NCBI RefSeq assembly: GCF_018882245.1
Contig: NZ_JACVOV010000004.1
Location: 107,028-171,027 of the forward strand
Source: Polynucleobacter sp. AP-Capit-er-40B-B4
Lineage (GTDB): Bacteria > Pseudomonadota > Gammaproteobacteria > Burkholderiales > Burkholderiaceae
Direction: 5' to 3'
DNA: 64,000 bases
The notes below the pieces were generated by a model. The model worked only from the letters and a program-made list of their open reading frames with translations. It was not told the DNA's origin and searched no databases. Below are positions 28,441 to 38,949 of this stretch, in pieces; the stretch's first letter is position 1, and every line of letters begins with the position of its first letter. Position numbers and translations under genes: made by a program.

Positions 28441-29988
28441 ATGATTGAAACCTCTGGAAAGAAACTGGCTGGCCCAATTATTCGCCTGCATCCCAATGAT
28501 AATATTGTGGTTGCACGAGTAGATGTTGGGATTGGCACCGAAGTACCGAGCGAGTATTTCACAAGTCGTAGCCAAGTGCCCGCAGGTTACAAAATCGCGT
28601 CCCAGAAAATACTTAAGGGCGAGCCCATTCTCAAGTACAACGTCACCGTAGGGTTTGCTAATACTGATATTGAAGCCGGTACGATGGTCCATAGCCACAA
28701 TACTGAGTTTCGGGAGTTTGATCGTGACTATGCTTACGCAAGCGAATACAAGCCTACAACCCTCTTGCCAGAATCTGAACGTGCTACTTTTCAGGGTTAT
28801 GTCAGACCCAATGGCAAAGTAGGAACACGTAACTTCATCGGCATCCTTTCTACGGTAAATTGCTCTGCAACAGTAGTTAATAAGATTGCAGATTGGTTTA
28901 CGCCGGAGCGACTCAAAGAATTTCCTAATGTAGATGGCGTAGTCGCATTTAGCCATGACATTGGCTGCGGAATGGAGATGAGCGGCGAACCAATGGAGTT
29001 ACTACGCCGCACGATGGCTGGCTATGCGCGCCACCCTAACCTCGCGGCTGCACTCATTGTGGGTCTTGGTTGTGAGCGTAATCAGCTCAAGGGCTTGATG
29101 GAACAGGAAGACCTGACTGAGAATGCCAACTTGCACACATTCATCATGCAAGAAACCGGTGGCACTCGTAAAACGATCGAAGCAGGAATTGAAGCAGTGA
29201 AAGCCTTATTACCAGAAGCAAATAAAGCGAAACGTGAAACTGTTTCAGCAAGTCATTTGTGCGTAGGTCTGCAATGTGGCGGATCAGATGGCTTCTCCTC
29301 CATCACGGCCAATCCAGCCCTAGGCGCAGCAATTGACATCTTGTCTCGTCACGGTGGCACCGGCATTCTTTCAGAGACACCAGAGATTTATGGTGTTGAA
29401 CACACTCTCACCCGTCGCGCAGCAAGTAAAGAGGTAGGCGAAAAACTGATTCGACGCATTCGTTGGTGGAAAGATGAATACTCGGTTGGTAGAGATGTAC
29501 AAATTAACGGGCAAGTAAGCCCCGGTAATCAAATTGGTGGCCTAGCCAATATCTTTGAAAAATCACTAGGCTCCTCCATGAAAGGTGGAGCGGGTCCGCT
29601 GATGGAAGTCTATAAGTACGCCGAGCCAGTCACAGCCAAAGGCTTCGTATTTATGGACACCCCTGGATTTGATCCAGTTTCCGCGACTGGGCAAATTGCT
29701 GGCGGTGCCAACCTAATTGCCTTCACCACGGGCCGCGGCTCAATGTTTGGCTCTAAGCCAGCCCCCTGTATCAAATTGGCTACGAATACTCCAATGTATC
29801 AGCGCCTTACCGAGGATATGGACATTAACTGCGGTGAGATTTTAGATGGCACCGTCTCCGTCCAAGAGATGGGGCAACAGATATTTGAGTTATTTCTGAA
29901 GACCGCCTCTGGTGAGGCCTCCAAGAGCGAGTTGCTCGGTTTAGGCGACTATGAATTTGTCCCATGGCAAATTGGGGTAATGAGCTAA
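28441..29988 (+). CDS. UxaA-family altronate/galactarate dehydratase-like enzyme
   Basis: A 515-residue single-chain enzyme with an N-terminal SAF domain (IRLHPNDNIVVARVDVGIGTEV) and the large UxaA domain (GYVRPNGKVGTRNFIGILSTVNCSAT, FSHDIGCGMEMSGE, GLQCGGSDGFSSITANPALGAA). The family dehydrates hexarates or hexonates using iron. The substrate here is not readable from sequence; no uronate or galactarate genes are near, so the specific name uxaA or garD is withheld. Full length, no breaks. Confidence 0.87.
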   Translation: MIETSGKKLAGPIIRLHPNDNIVVARVDVGIGTEVPSEYFTSRSQVPAGYKIASQKILKGEPILKYNVTVGFANTDIEAGTMVHSHNTEFREFDRDYAYASEYKPTTLLPESERATFQGYVRPNGKVGTRNFIGILSTVNCSATVVNKIADWFTPERLKEFPNVDGVVAFSHDIGCGMEMSGEPMELLRRTMAGYARHPNLAAALIVGLGCERNQLKGLMEQEDLTENANLHTFIMQETGGTRKTIEAGIEAVKALLPEANKAKRETVSASHLCVGLQCGGSDGFSSITANPALGAAIDILSRHGGTGILSETPEIYGVEHTLTRRAASKEVGEKLIRRIRWWKDEYSVGRDVQINGQVSPGNQIGGLANIFEKSLGSSMKGGAGPLMEVYKYAEPVTAKGFVFMDTPGFDPVSATGQIAGGANLIAFTTGRGSMFGSKPAPCIKLATNTPMYQRLTEDMDINCGEILDGTVSVQEMGQQIFELFLKTASGEASKSELLGLGDYEFVPWQIGVMS

Positions 29989-30049
29989 GAGAACTGTAGA
30001 ATTAATCCTATTAGCTCAACCCAGATAGAAACGAAACTGAAACAGGCTT

Positions 30050-31030
30050 ATGAAATTTAGGGATTACTATGAAACTCTTGGCGTTGCTCGCAGCGCCACC
30101 GAGGCTGAAATCAAATCAGCCTATCGCAAACTAGCACGCAAGTACCATCCAGACGTCAATAAAGAGGCTGGCGCTGAGGAACAGTTCAAGCAAATCGGTG
30201 AAGCCTATGCTGTTTTAAAAGACACCGAAAAACGTGCAGCCTATGATCGCTTTGGTGAAAACTGGAAGAATGGTCAAGACTTCACACCTCCCCCCAATTG
30301 GAACGAAGGGTTTGAATATTCTGATGCCGGATTTGGCGGAGGTCATCCCGGATATGGCGGTGGTTTTGAAGGCGATCAAAGTGAATTCTTTGAATCTCTA
30401 TTTGGTAGAGGCAAACATCGTCAAGGCGGACGCAGCGGCAATAGTCGTCAGGGCATGAACTTCAAAGGCCAAGATCACCACGCCAAAATCTTGATTGATC
30501 TCGCAGACGCTTACAACGGCGCCAAACGTACCATTGCTTTGCATATGCCCACACAAGATGCGAGTGGTCATGTGAGTACACAAGAGCGCAAGTTAGACGT
30601 CAGTATTCCTAAAGGCATTAAAGCCGGACAAAACCTACGGCTTTCTGGCCAAGGTGGCCCTGGCATGGGCGAAGGCCCTGCCGGTGACTTGTATCTCGAG
30701 ATCGACTTTCATCCAAACCCAATCTATCGTGTAGATGGTAAGGATGTATTGATTGACATTCCTTTGGCGCCATGGGAGACGGCCTTGGGCACAACAGTCA
30801 ATGTGCCCACTCCAGCAGGCAGCACTCTGGAATTAAAAATTCCAGCCGGAACAGTTGCAGGACGCAAGATGCGCCTTAAAGGCAAAGGCATCCCCAGTTC
30901 AGAACCCGGTGATTTATATGTTGTTCCTACGATTGCCTTGCCACCTGCACAAACAGATGCTCAAAAAGAGGCCTATCAAAACTTTGAGAAGGCTTTTGAT
31001 TTCAACCCTAGATCTCACTTGAAGGGATGA
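30050..31030 (+). CDS. cbpA: Curved-DNA-binding protein CbpA (DnaJ-like co-chaperone)
   Basis: A 326-residue Hsp40. J domain at 1-70 with the HPD motif (33-35), a Gly/Phe-rich linker with [11 protein letters not shown] (about 95-130), no zinc-finger, then the two C-terminal beta-sandwich domains ([53 protein letters not shown]). Absence of the zinc centre separates it from DnaJ. It overlaps cbpM by ATGA, the normal partner. Confidence 0.93.
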   Translation: MKFRDYYETLGVARSATEAEIKSAYRKLARKYHPDVNKEAGAEEQFKQIGEAYAVLKDTEKRAAYDRFGENWKNGQDFTPPPNWNEGFEYSDAGFGGGHPGYGGGFEGDQSEFFESLFGRGKHRQGGRSGNSRQGMNFKGQDHHAKILIDLADAYNGAKRTIALHMPTQDASGHVSTQERKLDVSIPKGIKAGQNLRLSGQGGPGMGEGPAGDLYLEIDFHPNPIYRVDGKDVLIDIPLAPWETALGTTVNVPTPAGSTLELKIPAGTVAGRKMRLKGKGIPSSEPGDLYVVPTIALPPAQTDAQKEAYQNFEKAFDFNPRSHLKG

Positions 31031-31338
31031 TAGATATGACACAAACTAATATCACTTGGATTGAAGGCGAAGTCGTTGAGAACGAAGTTCATATGACGAT
31101 TGTTGAGCTCTCACATGCCTCACGCACACCAGAAGATCTCATCATGACTTGGGTTTCTGAAGGCGTACTCAGCCCAATAGGATCCTCGCCGGAGGATTGG
31201 CGCTTCAGCGGTGACTCATTAAGAAGAGCTAAAACTGCAGCTCATCTCACACACGATCTTGAGTTGAATGTACCTGGGGTTGCCCTAGCACTTGACCTGC
31301 TTGACGAAATCGCCAAGCTGCGTGCACGCTTAAAATAA
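31027..31338 (+). CDS. cbpM: Chaperone modulator CbpM
   Basis: A 103-residue MerR-like helix-turn-helix protein that binds the J domain of CbpA and inhibits it. Visible: [25 protein letters not shown] and a C-terminal helix ([17 protein letters not shown]). ATG 31027 overlaps the cbpA stop; ATG 31036 ([11 protein letters not shown]) is a likely alternative. Confidence 0.88.
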   Translation: MIDMTQTNITWIEGEVVENEVHMTIVELSHASRTPEDLIMTWVSEGVLSPIGSSPEDWRFSGDSLRRAKTAAHLTHDLELNVPGVALALDLLDEIAKLRARLK

Positions 31339-31359
31339 GACAGCTAAGTTCGCAGTAAC

Positions 31360-33288
31360 TTACGATTCCGAGCGACTTAAGAGTTGCTCCCAACGCTGCA
31401 GCTTTTGATCTAAATCAGCAGTAATTTCACTCAGACGAGCTTGCATGCTGGCTGCCAGCTCAGGTTCGTTCTTATACAAATCTGGATTACTCATAGCAAC
31501 GCCTATATCTGCCTGCTCAGTTTCCAATGTTTCGATCAGCAATGGCAATGACTCCAACTCTTGGCGTTCTTTGCCATTGAGCTTTTGAACGCCACTTTTG
31601 GCTGCCGGCTTAGCCTCTGTCTTGGCCTCCGCCTTTACCTCAGGCTTGGTCTCTGTCTTCTCTACTGATTTCGCATTAACGTTAGAGGCGCGGATCTTGT
31701 CTGAACGCGCTTTTTGAATCTTCCAGTCTTCATAGCCGCCTTCGTATTCACGCCAGAAGCCATCGCCTTCATTCGCAATGATGCTTGTCACTACGTTATC
31801 CAAAAAATAGCGATCATGACTTACCAAGAAAACGGTGCCCTTGTAATCCTGCAAGAGTTGCTCAAGCAAATCTAGAGTATCAATATCTAAGTCATTGGTT
31901 GGCTCGTCCAGAACCAACACATTGGCCGGCCTAGCAAACAGGCGCGCTAGCAATAAGCGGTTACGCTCACCACCAGATAATGTACTCACTGGTGAATTCG
32001 TTCTCTCTGGCGCGAATAAGAAATCACTTAAGTAGCTCTTAACGTGTTTTTTATTGCCATTGATTTCAATCCACTCGCTACCTGGGCTGATGTAATCTTC
32101 TAGCGAAGCATTGAGATCAAGACCTTCGCGCATTTGATCAAAATAAGCAACCTCAATACGGGTGCCCATCGTTGCGGTACCTGAATCGGGCGCAATAGTT
32201 CCTAAAATCAATTTAAGCAAGGTTGTCTTACCCGCTCCATTAGGACCTAATAGACCAACCTTATCGCCGCGCAAAATCGTAGCTGTGAAGTCCTTCACAA
32301 TCGGACGATCATAGGTCTTGCTAACGTTTTGCAGATCCGCCACAATCTTCCCGCTACGGTCGCCAGAAGAGACGGCTAACTTCACCTGCCCCATAGCATC
32401 TCTGCGTTCGGCGCGACTGGTGCGCAACTTTTCCAAGCGGGCGATACGAGCCACACTGCGCGTACGACGTGCTTCCACCCCTTTACGAATCCAAACCTCT
32501 TCTTGAGCCAATAATTTATCTGCCCGAGCATTTGCCAAAGACTCTGCGTTCAGTTCCTGCTCTTTTAAAACTTCATATTGCGTGAAGTTGCCAGGGTAGC
32601 TGCGCAGAATGCCGCGATCAAGCTCAACAATTTGCGTGCAGACGTTATCCAAGAAGGCGCGATCATGGGTAATCAAGATGACTGAGCCTTGATATTCCCT
32701 AAGTAACTCCTCCAACCATGCTATTGAATCTAAATCCAAATGGTTGGTTGGCTCATCTAATAAGAGCACGTCAGGCATCTCTACCAAAGCGCGCGCTAAG
32801 GCTACCCGCTTCTTCGTGCCGCCGGAAAGTGTATTGATTTTGAGGTCAGCTTCTAGATGAAGACGATCTAAAGTTTCATGAACGCGCTGCTCCCAATTCC
32901 AACCGCTCAGTGCTTCTAATTGAGACTGCACTTCATCTAAGCGGTGATGAGATGCATCATCCCATTCGCCAACGCTCAGTGCCTCATACTCTTCTCGCAG
33001 GGCTTTCGCTTGCGCCACACCTTTGGATACCGCATCAAACACCGTTTCTTCAGCCTCAAAAATAGGTTCCTGAGGAACATATGCAATGCGTAGACCCTGT
33101 TGATACTGCAGCAGGCCACCATCCATTTTTTCGATGCCAGCCAAGATCTTCAATAGAGAAGATTTGCCGGTGCCATTACGGCCAATTAAGCCAACACGCT
33201 CACCAGATTCCAGTGAAAAAGCAGTGTTTGCGAGGAGGTCAACGTGGCCAAAAGCCAGTTTTGCATCAGTAAGTACGATTAAAGCCAT
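31360..33288 (-). CDS. uup: ABC-F family ATPase Uup
   Basis: A 642-residue soluble protein with two ABC ATPase domains and no membrane part: Walker A GRNGTGKSS (first) and GPNGAGKTT (second), signatures LSGGTKKRVALARAL and LSGGERNRLLLARL, and an inter-domain linker rich in Arg/Glu. A Lys/Ala/Glu-rich hinge and a C-terminal coiled coil (about 575-640) mark Uup among ABC-F proteins; it acts on ribosomes or on branched DNA and affects transposon excision in E. coli. Convergent with cbpM. Confidence 0.9.
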   Translation of the reverse strand: MALIVLTDAKLAFGHVDLLANTAFSLESGERVGLIGRNGTGKSSLLKILAGIEKMDGGLLQYQQGLRIAYVPQEPIFEAEETVFDAVSKGVAQAKALREEYEALSVGEWDDASHHRLDEVQSQLEALSGWNWEQRVHETLDRLHLEADLKINTLSGGTKKRVALARALVEMPDVLLLDEPTNHLDLDSIAWLEELLREYQGSVILITHDRAFLDNVCTQIVELDRGILRSYPGNFTQYEVLKEQELNAESLANARADKLLAQEEVWIRKGVEARRTRSVARIARLEKLRTSRAERRDAMGQVKLAVSSGDRSGKIVADLQNVSKTYDRPIVKDFTATILRGDKVGLLGPNGAGKTTLLKLILGTIAPDSGTATMGTRIEVAYFDQMREGLDLNASLEDYISPGSEWIEINGNKKHVKSYLSDFLFAPERTNSPVSTLSGGERNRLLLARLFARPANVLVLDEPTNDLDIDTLDLLEQLLQDYKGTVFLVSHDRYFLDNVVTSIIANEGDGFWREYEGGYEDWKIQKARSDKIRASNVNAKSVEKTETKPEVKAEAKTEAKPAAKSGVQKLNGKERQELESLPLLIETLETEQADIGVAMSNPDLYKNEPELAASMQARLSEITADLDQKLQRWEQLLSRSES

Positions 33289-33355
33289 GGCGACATTATC
33301 GTCACTTCCCCAAAAGACGAGATATTTCCGTCAATTTCTGCGAGACTAGCTCCAT

Positions 33356-33952
33356 ATGGTCTGCAAATTAACCCCTTCTGCACCCCGCCTTATCCTGTTC
33401 GCCGGTCATGCGGGCACAGGTAAGTCTACTTTGGCAAAAAAAGCTCTGCCTTTGATTATTGAGAAAACTGGGGAAGATTTTTTCTTTCTCGACAAAGACA
33501 CTGCCTATGGCGCCTTTAGCGCCCATGTCATGCAACTCACCACTCAAAACCCCAATGATCGCGATAGCCCCTACTATCTTGAAAATCTCCGAGATTGGGA
33601 ATACCAAGGGCTCATTGATATTGCAAGAGAAAATTTACTCCTTGGGGTGAATGTTATTCTAGTTGGGCCATTCTCGAGAGAAATTCAGAGCGGCAGAATG
33701 TTTGATCCACAAGCCCTTAGCGTGCCACCACAAACCAGCATTCAGATTGCCTGGATAGATTTAGATGAGGCTGAAGCAGAAAAACGCATGGAGAAACGTG
33801 CCGACCCTCGAGATGAGTGGAAGCTAGCACATTGGGAGCAATACGCCAAACGCAGGACAGAGCCGCCTACCCATGCTTTATTACATCGATTCAATAACAC
33901 TGTTTTTAATGAAGCTTCTTTTGAGAAGCTTATCGATGACATCACTCTGTAA
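33356..33952 (+). CDS. P-loop kinase-like ATPase of unknown substrate
   Basis: A 198-residue protein with Walker A GHAGTGKST (17-25), FLDKDTAYGAF resembling a substrate-acidic site, a Walker-B-like VILVGPFSRE, and the LID-like EKRMEKRADPRDEWKLAHWEQY. The layout is that of small-molecule kinases and zeta-toxin-like kinases (AAA_33). No antitoxin gene is adjacent, so a metabolic kinase is the simpler reading. Divergent from uup. Confidence 0.65.
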   Translation: MVCKLTPSAPRLILFAGHAGTGKSTLAKKALPLIIEKTGEDFFFLDKDTAYGAFSAHVMQLTTQNPNDRDSPYYLENLRDWEYQGLIDIARENLLLGVNVILVGPFSREIQSGRMFDPQALSVPPQTSIQIAWIDLDEAEAEKRMEKRADPRDEWKLAHWEQYAKRRTEPPTHALLHRFNNTVFNEASFEKLIDDITL

Positions 33953-33961
33953 ATACAAGAT

Positions 33962-33988
33962 AAAAAAAATAGGGCTCCTAAGGAGCCC
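33962..33988 (-). terminator. ompW: Intrinsic terminator of ompW
   Basis: Minus strand: GGGCTCC-TTA-GGAGCCC followed by TATTTTTTTT. It sits 26 bases beyond the ompW stop; on the plus strand no T-run follows, so it serves mainly ompW. Confidence 0.82.
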
Positions 33989-34014
33989 CATCTCAAGATC
34001 TAAGTACTGAATTA

Positions 34015-34641
34015 TTAGAACTTGTAAGCCACACCTACAGCAGGCATCCATGGGTTTAAGGTCAACTTGCCGAGATTTGCACCGCCAGCTACAGCCTGAA
34101 CATTGGTTGCCATTGTTGCGTATTTCACGTCAACGTTTAAGCCCCAGTTTTTATCAAGCATGTAGTCCATACCAACCTGACCAACAAAGCCAAAGCTTGA
34201 TGGCTCAACTTGCAATCCAGCACCAGGGCCGTAGAAGTTTTGACGATTGCCAAAAATAGTGTAGTTAACACCTGCGCCAACATAAGGCTTAAATGCACCT
34301 AAGTCTGTGAAGTGATACTGAGCCAAAAGCGATGGTGGAAGCGCGCTAATCTTACCTGCATCAGCGCCGTTAGCAGTAATGTTCACTTGCTGAGGCCAAG
34401 TCAGCACCAACTCAGCAGCGATATTTTTGGTAAAGAAATAAGAAACATCAAATTCAGGAATCCATTGGTCCTTCGTCTTAATATTTGCGGATTGGGCGAT
34501 ACCAGTTTGGCCATTCTGCCAAAGTAAATCAACAGCACGCACACGCAGCATCCAAGGATTTTCTTGGGCTTGAGCTTGAGCTACGATTGGAGCTAAGGAT
34601 GCTACTGCAGCCATTGCTGCTACGAGAGACTTAATACGCAT
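34015..34641 (-). CDS. ompW: OmpW family outer membrane protein
   Basis: A 208-residue eight-stranded beta-barrel. Signal peptide (MRIKSLVAAMAAVASLAPIVAQAQA), then ENPWMLRVRAVDLLW, the usual OmpW opening, FDVSYFFTKNIAAEL, LLAQYHFTDLGAFKPYVGAGVNYT and a C-terminal Phe for barrel assembly. I chose ATG 34641 because a GGGAAA ribosome-binding site is 8 bases upstream; the upstream ATG would add eight residues before the signal peptide. Two FNR-type boxes precede it, consistent with oxygen control of ompW seen in enterobacteria. Confidence 0.92.
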   Translation of the reverse strand: MRIKSLVAAMAAVASLAPIVAQAQAQENPWMLRVRAVDLLWQNGQTGIAQSANIKTKDQWIPEFDVSYFFTKNIAAELVLTWPQQVNITANGADAGKISALPPSLLAQYHFTDLGAFKPYVGAGVNYTIFGNRQNFYGPGAGLQVEPSSFGFVGQVGMDYMLDKNWGLNVDVKYATMATNVQAVAGGANLGKLTLNPWMPAVGVAYKF

Positions 34642-34706
34642 GATGGTTTCCCTTTTTGTTATCAATTTCGATGAAACTATTTTCGAATTGATACCAATGT
34701 GAGAAT

Positions 34707-34720
34707 TTGATGTAAATCAA
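34707..34720 (-). promoter_or_regulatory. FNR/Anr box upstream of ompW
   Basis: TTGAT-GTAA-ATCAA matches the full FNR consensus (TTGAT-N4-ATCAA). Its centre is 72 bases before the ompW ATG, so a start near 34672 would put it at about -41.5, the class II activation position. Confidence 0.75.
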
Positions 34721-34778
34721 ATGAAAAGCACTAGGGAATTTTTTGTTTGCTAAAAAGCAACATGCTTTTAAAGCTTAT

Positions 34779-34792
34779 TTGATCTAGATCAA
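34779..34792 (-). promoter_or_regulatory. Second FNR/Anr box upstream of ompW
   Basis: TTGAT-CTAG-ATCAA, again a perfect FNR palindrome. The centre is 72 bases from that of the first box (close to seven helical turns), just after the hemN stop; both can act only on ompW among nearby starts. Confidence 0.72.
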
Positions 34793-34809
34793 ATGACTAG
34801 AAAATTACC

Positions 34810-36225
34810 CTATAGAACCTTGGAGTAAGTTCCCTTTGCTTGAGACTCTCTGAGATGCCGATCAAAAGTCATAGCTACTCGTCTAGCCAATAAGCGCCCC
34901 TTGGTCGGAACCAATATCGTTTCGCCTTCCCAAGCCAGAAGACCAGCTTCGCCGAGATGTTTTAATTCCTCAATCTCGGTTTTAAAGTACGACTGGAAAT
35001 CAATTTGATGTGATTTCGCAAAAGACTGGGTATCCAACTCAAATTGGCACATAAGTTCACCGATTAACTCGCGCCGCAGTAAGTCATCTTGATCAAGTCT
35101 AAGACCACGAAGCACTGGCAAATGTCCATGATCTAGTGCTTCGTAATACTCATCTAAGGTTCGAACGTTTTGAGAATAGCAATCATCCACCTTGCCAATA
35201 GAAGAAATACCAAAAGCTAATAGATCGCACTCTGCTTGGGTTGAGTAACCCTGAAAATTACGATGAAGCTTGCCCTCTTTTTGAGCGATCGCTAACTCAT
35301 CATCAGGCTTAGCAAAATGGTCCATCCCAATAAAGACGTAGCCAGCTTCACCAAGACGCTCAATCGTATTAGAAAGAATGTCTAACTTATCTGCGGCAGG
35401 CGGCAAATCTGCTTCAGCAATTCGACGCTGAGGCTTAAAAATGTGTGGCAGATGAGCATAGTTATAGACGGATAGGCGATCAGGATTCATCGCCAATACT
35501 GCATCTACGGTTTCTTTAAAGGTCGCAGGCGTTTGCTTAGGAAGTCCATAGATTAAATCCACACTACGCGATTTAAAGCCATACTTTCTGGACCAGTCCA
35601 TGACTGCTTGAGTTTCTTCAATTGTTTGTACGCGATGAACGGCTTCTTGTACCGCCAAGTTGAAATCCTGCACACCCAAACTAATACGGTTAAAGCCCAA
35701 CTCAGCCAGAAGTGCGATATCTTTTTCAGTAACGCGCCTTGGATCAATCTCAATAGAATACTCACCGCCAGGCAATAACTCAAAATGCTCGCGAGTGTGT
35801 TGCATCAGCTCAATCATTTCTTCATGAGAGAGGAATGTGGGTGTACCACCACCCCAATGTAATTGCGTGATGGGAATCTGCTTTTTTGCACCCATTGCCT
35901 TGGTGACCATCGCCATTTCTTTAGCAAGGTACTTAATGTACTTGGCGCTACGCCCATGATCCTTGGTGATGATTTTGTTACAGCCACAGTAGTAACAAAT
36001 ATTAGGACAGAACGGCAAATGGAAATACAGAGAGAGTGGTTCGTCCACTTTCGCTACCCGCTCTAGCGCACCTAAATAATCTGCTTCGGAGAATTCATTA
36101 TGAAAGCGATCGGCACTAGGATAAGACGTATAGCGTGGTCCATTGATGTCAAACTTTTTCAACAGTTCAGGATGAAATAAAACTTCATTTTCTTGGGCTG
36201 AAGAGGGATTTGCTACAGAGGTCAT
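34810..36225 (-). CDS. hemN: Oxygen-independent coproporphyrinogen III oxidase HemN
   Basis: A 471-residue radical-SAM enzyme that converts coproporphyrinogen III to protoporphyrinogen IX without oxygen. The 4Fe-4S motif is C-PNI-C-YY-C (Cys73, 77, 80) followed by Gly-Cys82, as in HemN proper; [23 protein letters not shown] and GVQDFN follow. HemN C-terminal domain present ([17 protein letters not shown] at the end). It lies 17 bases after an FAD-oxidoreductase gene and may share its transcript. Confidence 0.95.
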   Translation of the reverse strand: MTSVANPSSAQENEVLFHPELLKKFDINGPRYTSYPSADRFHNEFSEADYLGALERVAKVDEPLSLYFHLPFCPNICYYCGCNKIITKDHGRSAKYIKYLAKEMAMVTKAMGAKKQIPITQLHWGGGTPTFLSHEEMIELMQHTREHFELLPGGEYSIEIDPRRVTEKDIALLAELGFNRISLGVQDFNLAVQEAVHRVQTIEETQAVMDWSRKYGFKSRSVDLIYGLPKQTPATFKETVDAVLAMNPDRLSVYNYAHLPHIFKPQRRIAEADLPPAADKLDILSNTIERLGEAGYVFIGMDHFAKPDDELAIAQKEGKLHRNFQGYSTQAECDLLAFGISSIGKVDDCYSQNVRTLDEYYEALDHGHLPVLRGLRLDQDDLLRRELIGELMCQFELDTQSFAKSHQIDFQSYFKTEIEELKHLGEAGLLAWEGETILVPTKGRLLARRVAMTFDRHLRESQAKGTYSKVL

Positions 36226-36242
36226 GGAGCGCTTATAGGGGG

Positions 36243-37856
36243 TTACTTTGATAGATAGTCTAGCGCTACCGCTTCTGCCACTTTAATCCCGTCAACACCC
36301 GCAGACAAGATTCCACCAGCATAGCCAGCGCCCTCACCTGCTGGATAAAGCCCTTTGACGTTGAGGCTTTGATAATTAGCGCCACGTGTAATTCGCAAAG
36401 GAGAGGAAGTGCGCGTCTCGACCCCTGTCAATACGGCATCCTTCATGGAGAAGCCTTTGATTTGTTTCTCAAATGCCGGTATCGCCTCTCGAATGGCCTC
36501 AATGGCATAAGCAGGCAAACTATCAGCAAGATCCGTTAGATGAACACCAGGCTTGTAGGATGGCAAAACACTGCCGAACTCGGTGGATGGTTTGCCTTCT
36601 AAAAAATCGCCGATCAATTGACCTGGTGCTTCATAAGTACCACCCCCCAACTCAAAGGCCTTGGACTCAATCGACCTCTGAAACTCAATACCCGCAAGTG
36701 GACCACCCGGGTAATCTTCCGGAGTAATGCCCACAACGATGCCAGCATTGGCATTACGTTCATTGCGCGAGTATTGACTCATACCATTGGTAACAACTCT
36801 ATTAGGCTCTGAGGTTGCAGCAACAACTGTGCCCCCAGGGCACATGCAAAAGCTATAGACCGATCGGCCATTTTTAGCGTGATGCACTAACTTGTAATCC
36901 GCGGCGCCAATCAGCTCATTACCTGCATGAGGACCAAGGCGCGCCCGATCAATCAGTGACTGCGGATGCTCAATTCGAAAGCCTACCGAGAATGGTTTAG
37001 CTTCCATATAGACACCAGCATGATGCAAGGCTTCAAAAGTATCGCGCGCACTATGCCCTAAAGCCAAAATCACATGGCTCGCAGGCAGATCTGGCTGCCC
37101 TTCTATCTTGACCCCAGTAATCTGTTCATTCTGAATGTCAAAACCAATCACCTTTTGGGTAAACCGTATCTCACCGCCTAGCCCAATAATTTCTTGGCGC
37201 ATTTTTTCTACTACGCCAACTAAACGGAAGGTGCCAATGTGCGGTTTGGCTACATAAGTAATTTCTTCTGGCGCCCCCGCTTTCACAAACTCATGAATGA
37301 CTTTGCGTCCGTAAAACTTGGGGTCTTTGATTTGGCTATACAACTTACCGTCTGAGAACGTACCAGCCCCACCCTCACCAAATTGGACATTGGACTCTGG
37401 ATTAAGTTTATTTTTGCGCCATAAGCCCCATGTATCTTGGGTGCGTTCACGCACTTTTTTGCCGCGCTCCAAAACAATGGGTTTAAAGCCCATTTGCGCC
37501 AGCAGCAAAGCGGCAAAAATTCCACAGGGTCCAAAACCGATTACTACTGGGCGCAGTACTTTTCCGGAGTCGATCGATTCAGGCGCTTTTGCTACAAAGT
37601 GGTAGCTCGTATCTGGGGATGGCCTAATATGAATATCACCTGCAAATTTTTTCAGCAGGGCATCTTCATTCTTTACGGATAAATCTACGGTGTAGATAAA
37701 AGATAAGGCAACGTTTTTTCGAGCATCGTAACTTCGCTTAAAAACCTCAAAGCTTATTAAGTCTTTAGCATTCAAATCCAAGCGTTTTAGAATCGCCTGC
37801 TCCACGGCTTCAGGAGCATGGTCAATAGGTAAACGCAATTCAGTAATATGGATCAT
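36243..37856 (-). CDS. FAD-dependent dehydrogenase (COG2509-like)
   Basis: A 537-residue flavoprotein. The N-terminal 90 residues form a small RNA-binding-like domain ([21 protein letters not shown]), followed by the FAD-binding motif [49 protein letters not shown], and [11 protein letters not shown]; the C-terminus carries [20 protein letters not shown]. This combination marks an uncharacterised, widely conserved dehydrogenase family. Function and substrate unknown. It runs into hemN. Confidence 0.85.
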   Translation of the reverse strand: MIHITELRLPIDHAPEAVEQAILKRLDLNAKDLISFEVFKRSYDARKNVALSFIYTVDLSVKNEDALLKKFAGDIHIRPSPDTSYHFVAKAPESIDSGKVLRPVVIGFGPCGIFAALLLAQMGFKPIVLERGKKVRERTQDTWGLWRKNKLNPESNVQFGEGGAGTFSDGKLYSQIKDPKFYGRKVIHEFVKAGAPEEITYVAKPHIGTFRLVGVVEKMRQEIIGLGGEIRFTQKVIGFDIQNEQITGVKIEGQPDLPASHVILALGHSARDTFEALHHAGVYMEAKPFSVGFRIEHPQSLIDRARLGPHAGNELIGAADYKLVHHAKNGRSVYSFCMCPGGTVVAATSEPNRVVTNGMSQYSRNERNANAGIVVGITPEDYPGGPLAGIEFQRSIESKAFELGGGTYEAPGQLIGDFLEGKPSTEFGSVLPSYKPGVHLTDLADSLPAYAIEAIREAIPAFEKQIKGFSMKDAVLTGVETRTSSPLRITRGANYQSLNVKGLYPAGEGAGYAGGILSAGVDGIKVAEAVALDYLSK

Positions 37857-37977
37857 GGAGTTTTACGATACACAGTGATTTAAGGCCTTTTTAGCCCCCG
37901 AAGAAGCCATAGACCAAATAATACTGGTTATGGACTCACTGCGGCCAGGAGATCGTACATAAAGGCGATAATGCGTT

Positions 37978-38523
37978 ATGGCCCTACGCGCAACTATCCA
38001 CAAAGCCGACCTACATGTCGCAGATTCTGACCGTCATTACTACGGCAGTCACTCTTTAACCATCGCTAAGCACCCCTCAGAAACTGAGCAGCGGATGATG
38101 ATCCGGATCATCGCTTTTGCATTACAGGCACACGAAGACCTTGTTTTTACAAAAGGCTTGAGCGATACCGACGAACCCGATCTCTGGATCAAGGACCTCA
38201 CTGACGCCATTAAGCTTTGGATTGAGATTGGCCAACCCGACGAGCGACGGATTCTGAAAGCCTGTGGTCGAGCAGATCAAGTCGTGGTCTATTGCTATGG
38301 CGGCCAAACGAGCAAAATCTGGTGGGATGGCATCGCTAATAAGTTAACCCGCGCTCGTAACTTACAGGTGATTTCTATTCCAGCTGAACAAGCTGAAGAT
38401 TTAAATAAATTGGTTGAGCGTAGCATGGTCATCCATGTCAACATTCAAGATGGCGAAGTATATGTTTCTTCTGACCACGGCCAAGTGACCATTACCACAG
38501 AGATTTGGCGCAATAACCAATAG
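37978..38523 (+). CDS. yaeQ: YaeQ family protein
   Basis: A 181-residue protein of the PD-(D/E)XK-fold YaeQ family, recognised by MALRATIHKADLHVADSDR, HPSETEQRMMIRIIAFALQA and LWIEIGQPDERRILKACGRA. Function unknown; YaeQ was once linked to RfaH-independent haemolysin expression. It precedes the PIN-domain gene by 9 bases and the two are probably cotranscribed. Confidence 0.9.
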   Translation: MALRATIHKADLHVADSDRHYYGSHSLTIAKHPSETEQRMMIRIIAFALQAHEDLVFTKGLSDTDEPDLWIKDLTDAIKLWIEIGQPDERRILKACGRADQVVVYCYGGQTSKIWWDGIANKLTRARNLQVISIPAEQAEDLNKLVERSMVIHVNIQDGEVYVSSDHGQVTITTEIWRNNQ

Positions 38524-38532
38524 GCATCAAAA

Positions 38533-38949
38533 ATGAAGGTAGTGGTTTTTGATACCAATGTCTTATTAGATCTATTTGTCTTTAATGACTTTAGAGCACT
38601 GCACTTAAAGCAAGCGCTCATCGAGGGCAAGATAGATGCTTTAGCAACTTCAGCAACCTTGGAGGAATTTGAAGACGTCATTGCACGTCCTTTATTTTCC
38701 CTAGACCAGGCACAGCAAGAGCAAATCTCTCTTGAATGGCGGAATTTCGCAAGGGTGATTGACGGCAAGGACCTGATAAAGTCACCCTGGGTGTGCCAAG
38801 ACCCAGATGATCAAGTCTTTTTAGATCTTGCCTTTACCGCAAAGCCCTGCACCCTTATTAGCAAGGACAATGAAGTGCTTCGATTTGCAAATAAAGCGGT
38901 TGTAGAGCAGATCCTGATTACCGCAGACTACACGGCAATCGACCTATAG
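38533..38949 (+). CDS. PIN-domain protein (putative toxin component)
   Basis: A 138-residue PIN-fold protein. Acidic metal-site residues are visible: [12 protein letters not shown] (Asp8), the Glu in [16 protein letters not shown], and [17 protein letters not shown]. It belongs to the family annotated as PIN toxin without a fixed antitoxin. No small antitoxin gene is next to it; upstream is yaeQ. It overlaps the convergent luciferase-like gene by six bases at the stops. Confidence 0.8.
   Translation: MKVVVFDTNVLLDLFVFNDFRALHLKQALIEGKIDALATSATLEEFEDVIARPLFSLDQAQQEQISLEWRNFARVIDGKDLIKSPWVCQDPDDQVFLDLAFTAKPCTLISKDNEVLRFANKAVVEQILITADYTAIDL

Noticed and set aside
33356..33952. P-loop protein as a zeta toxin
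   Set aside because: No antitoxin gene beside it, and the Walker and lid pattern fits many small-molecule kinases equally well.
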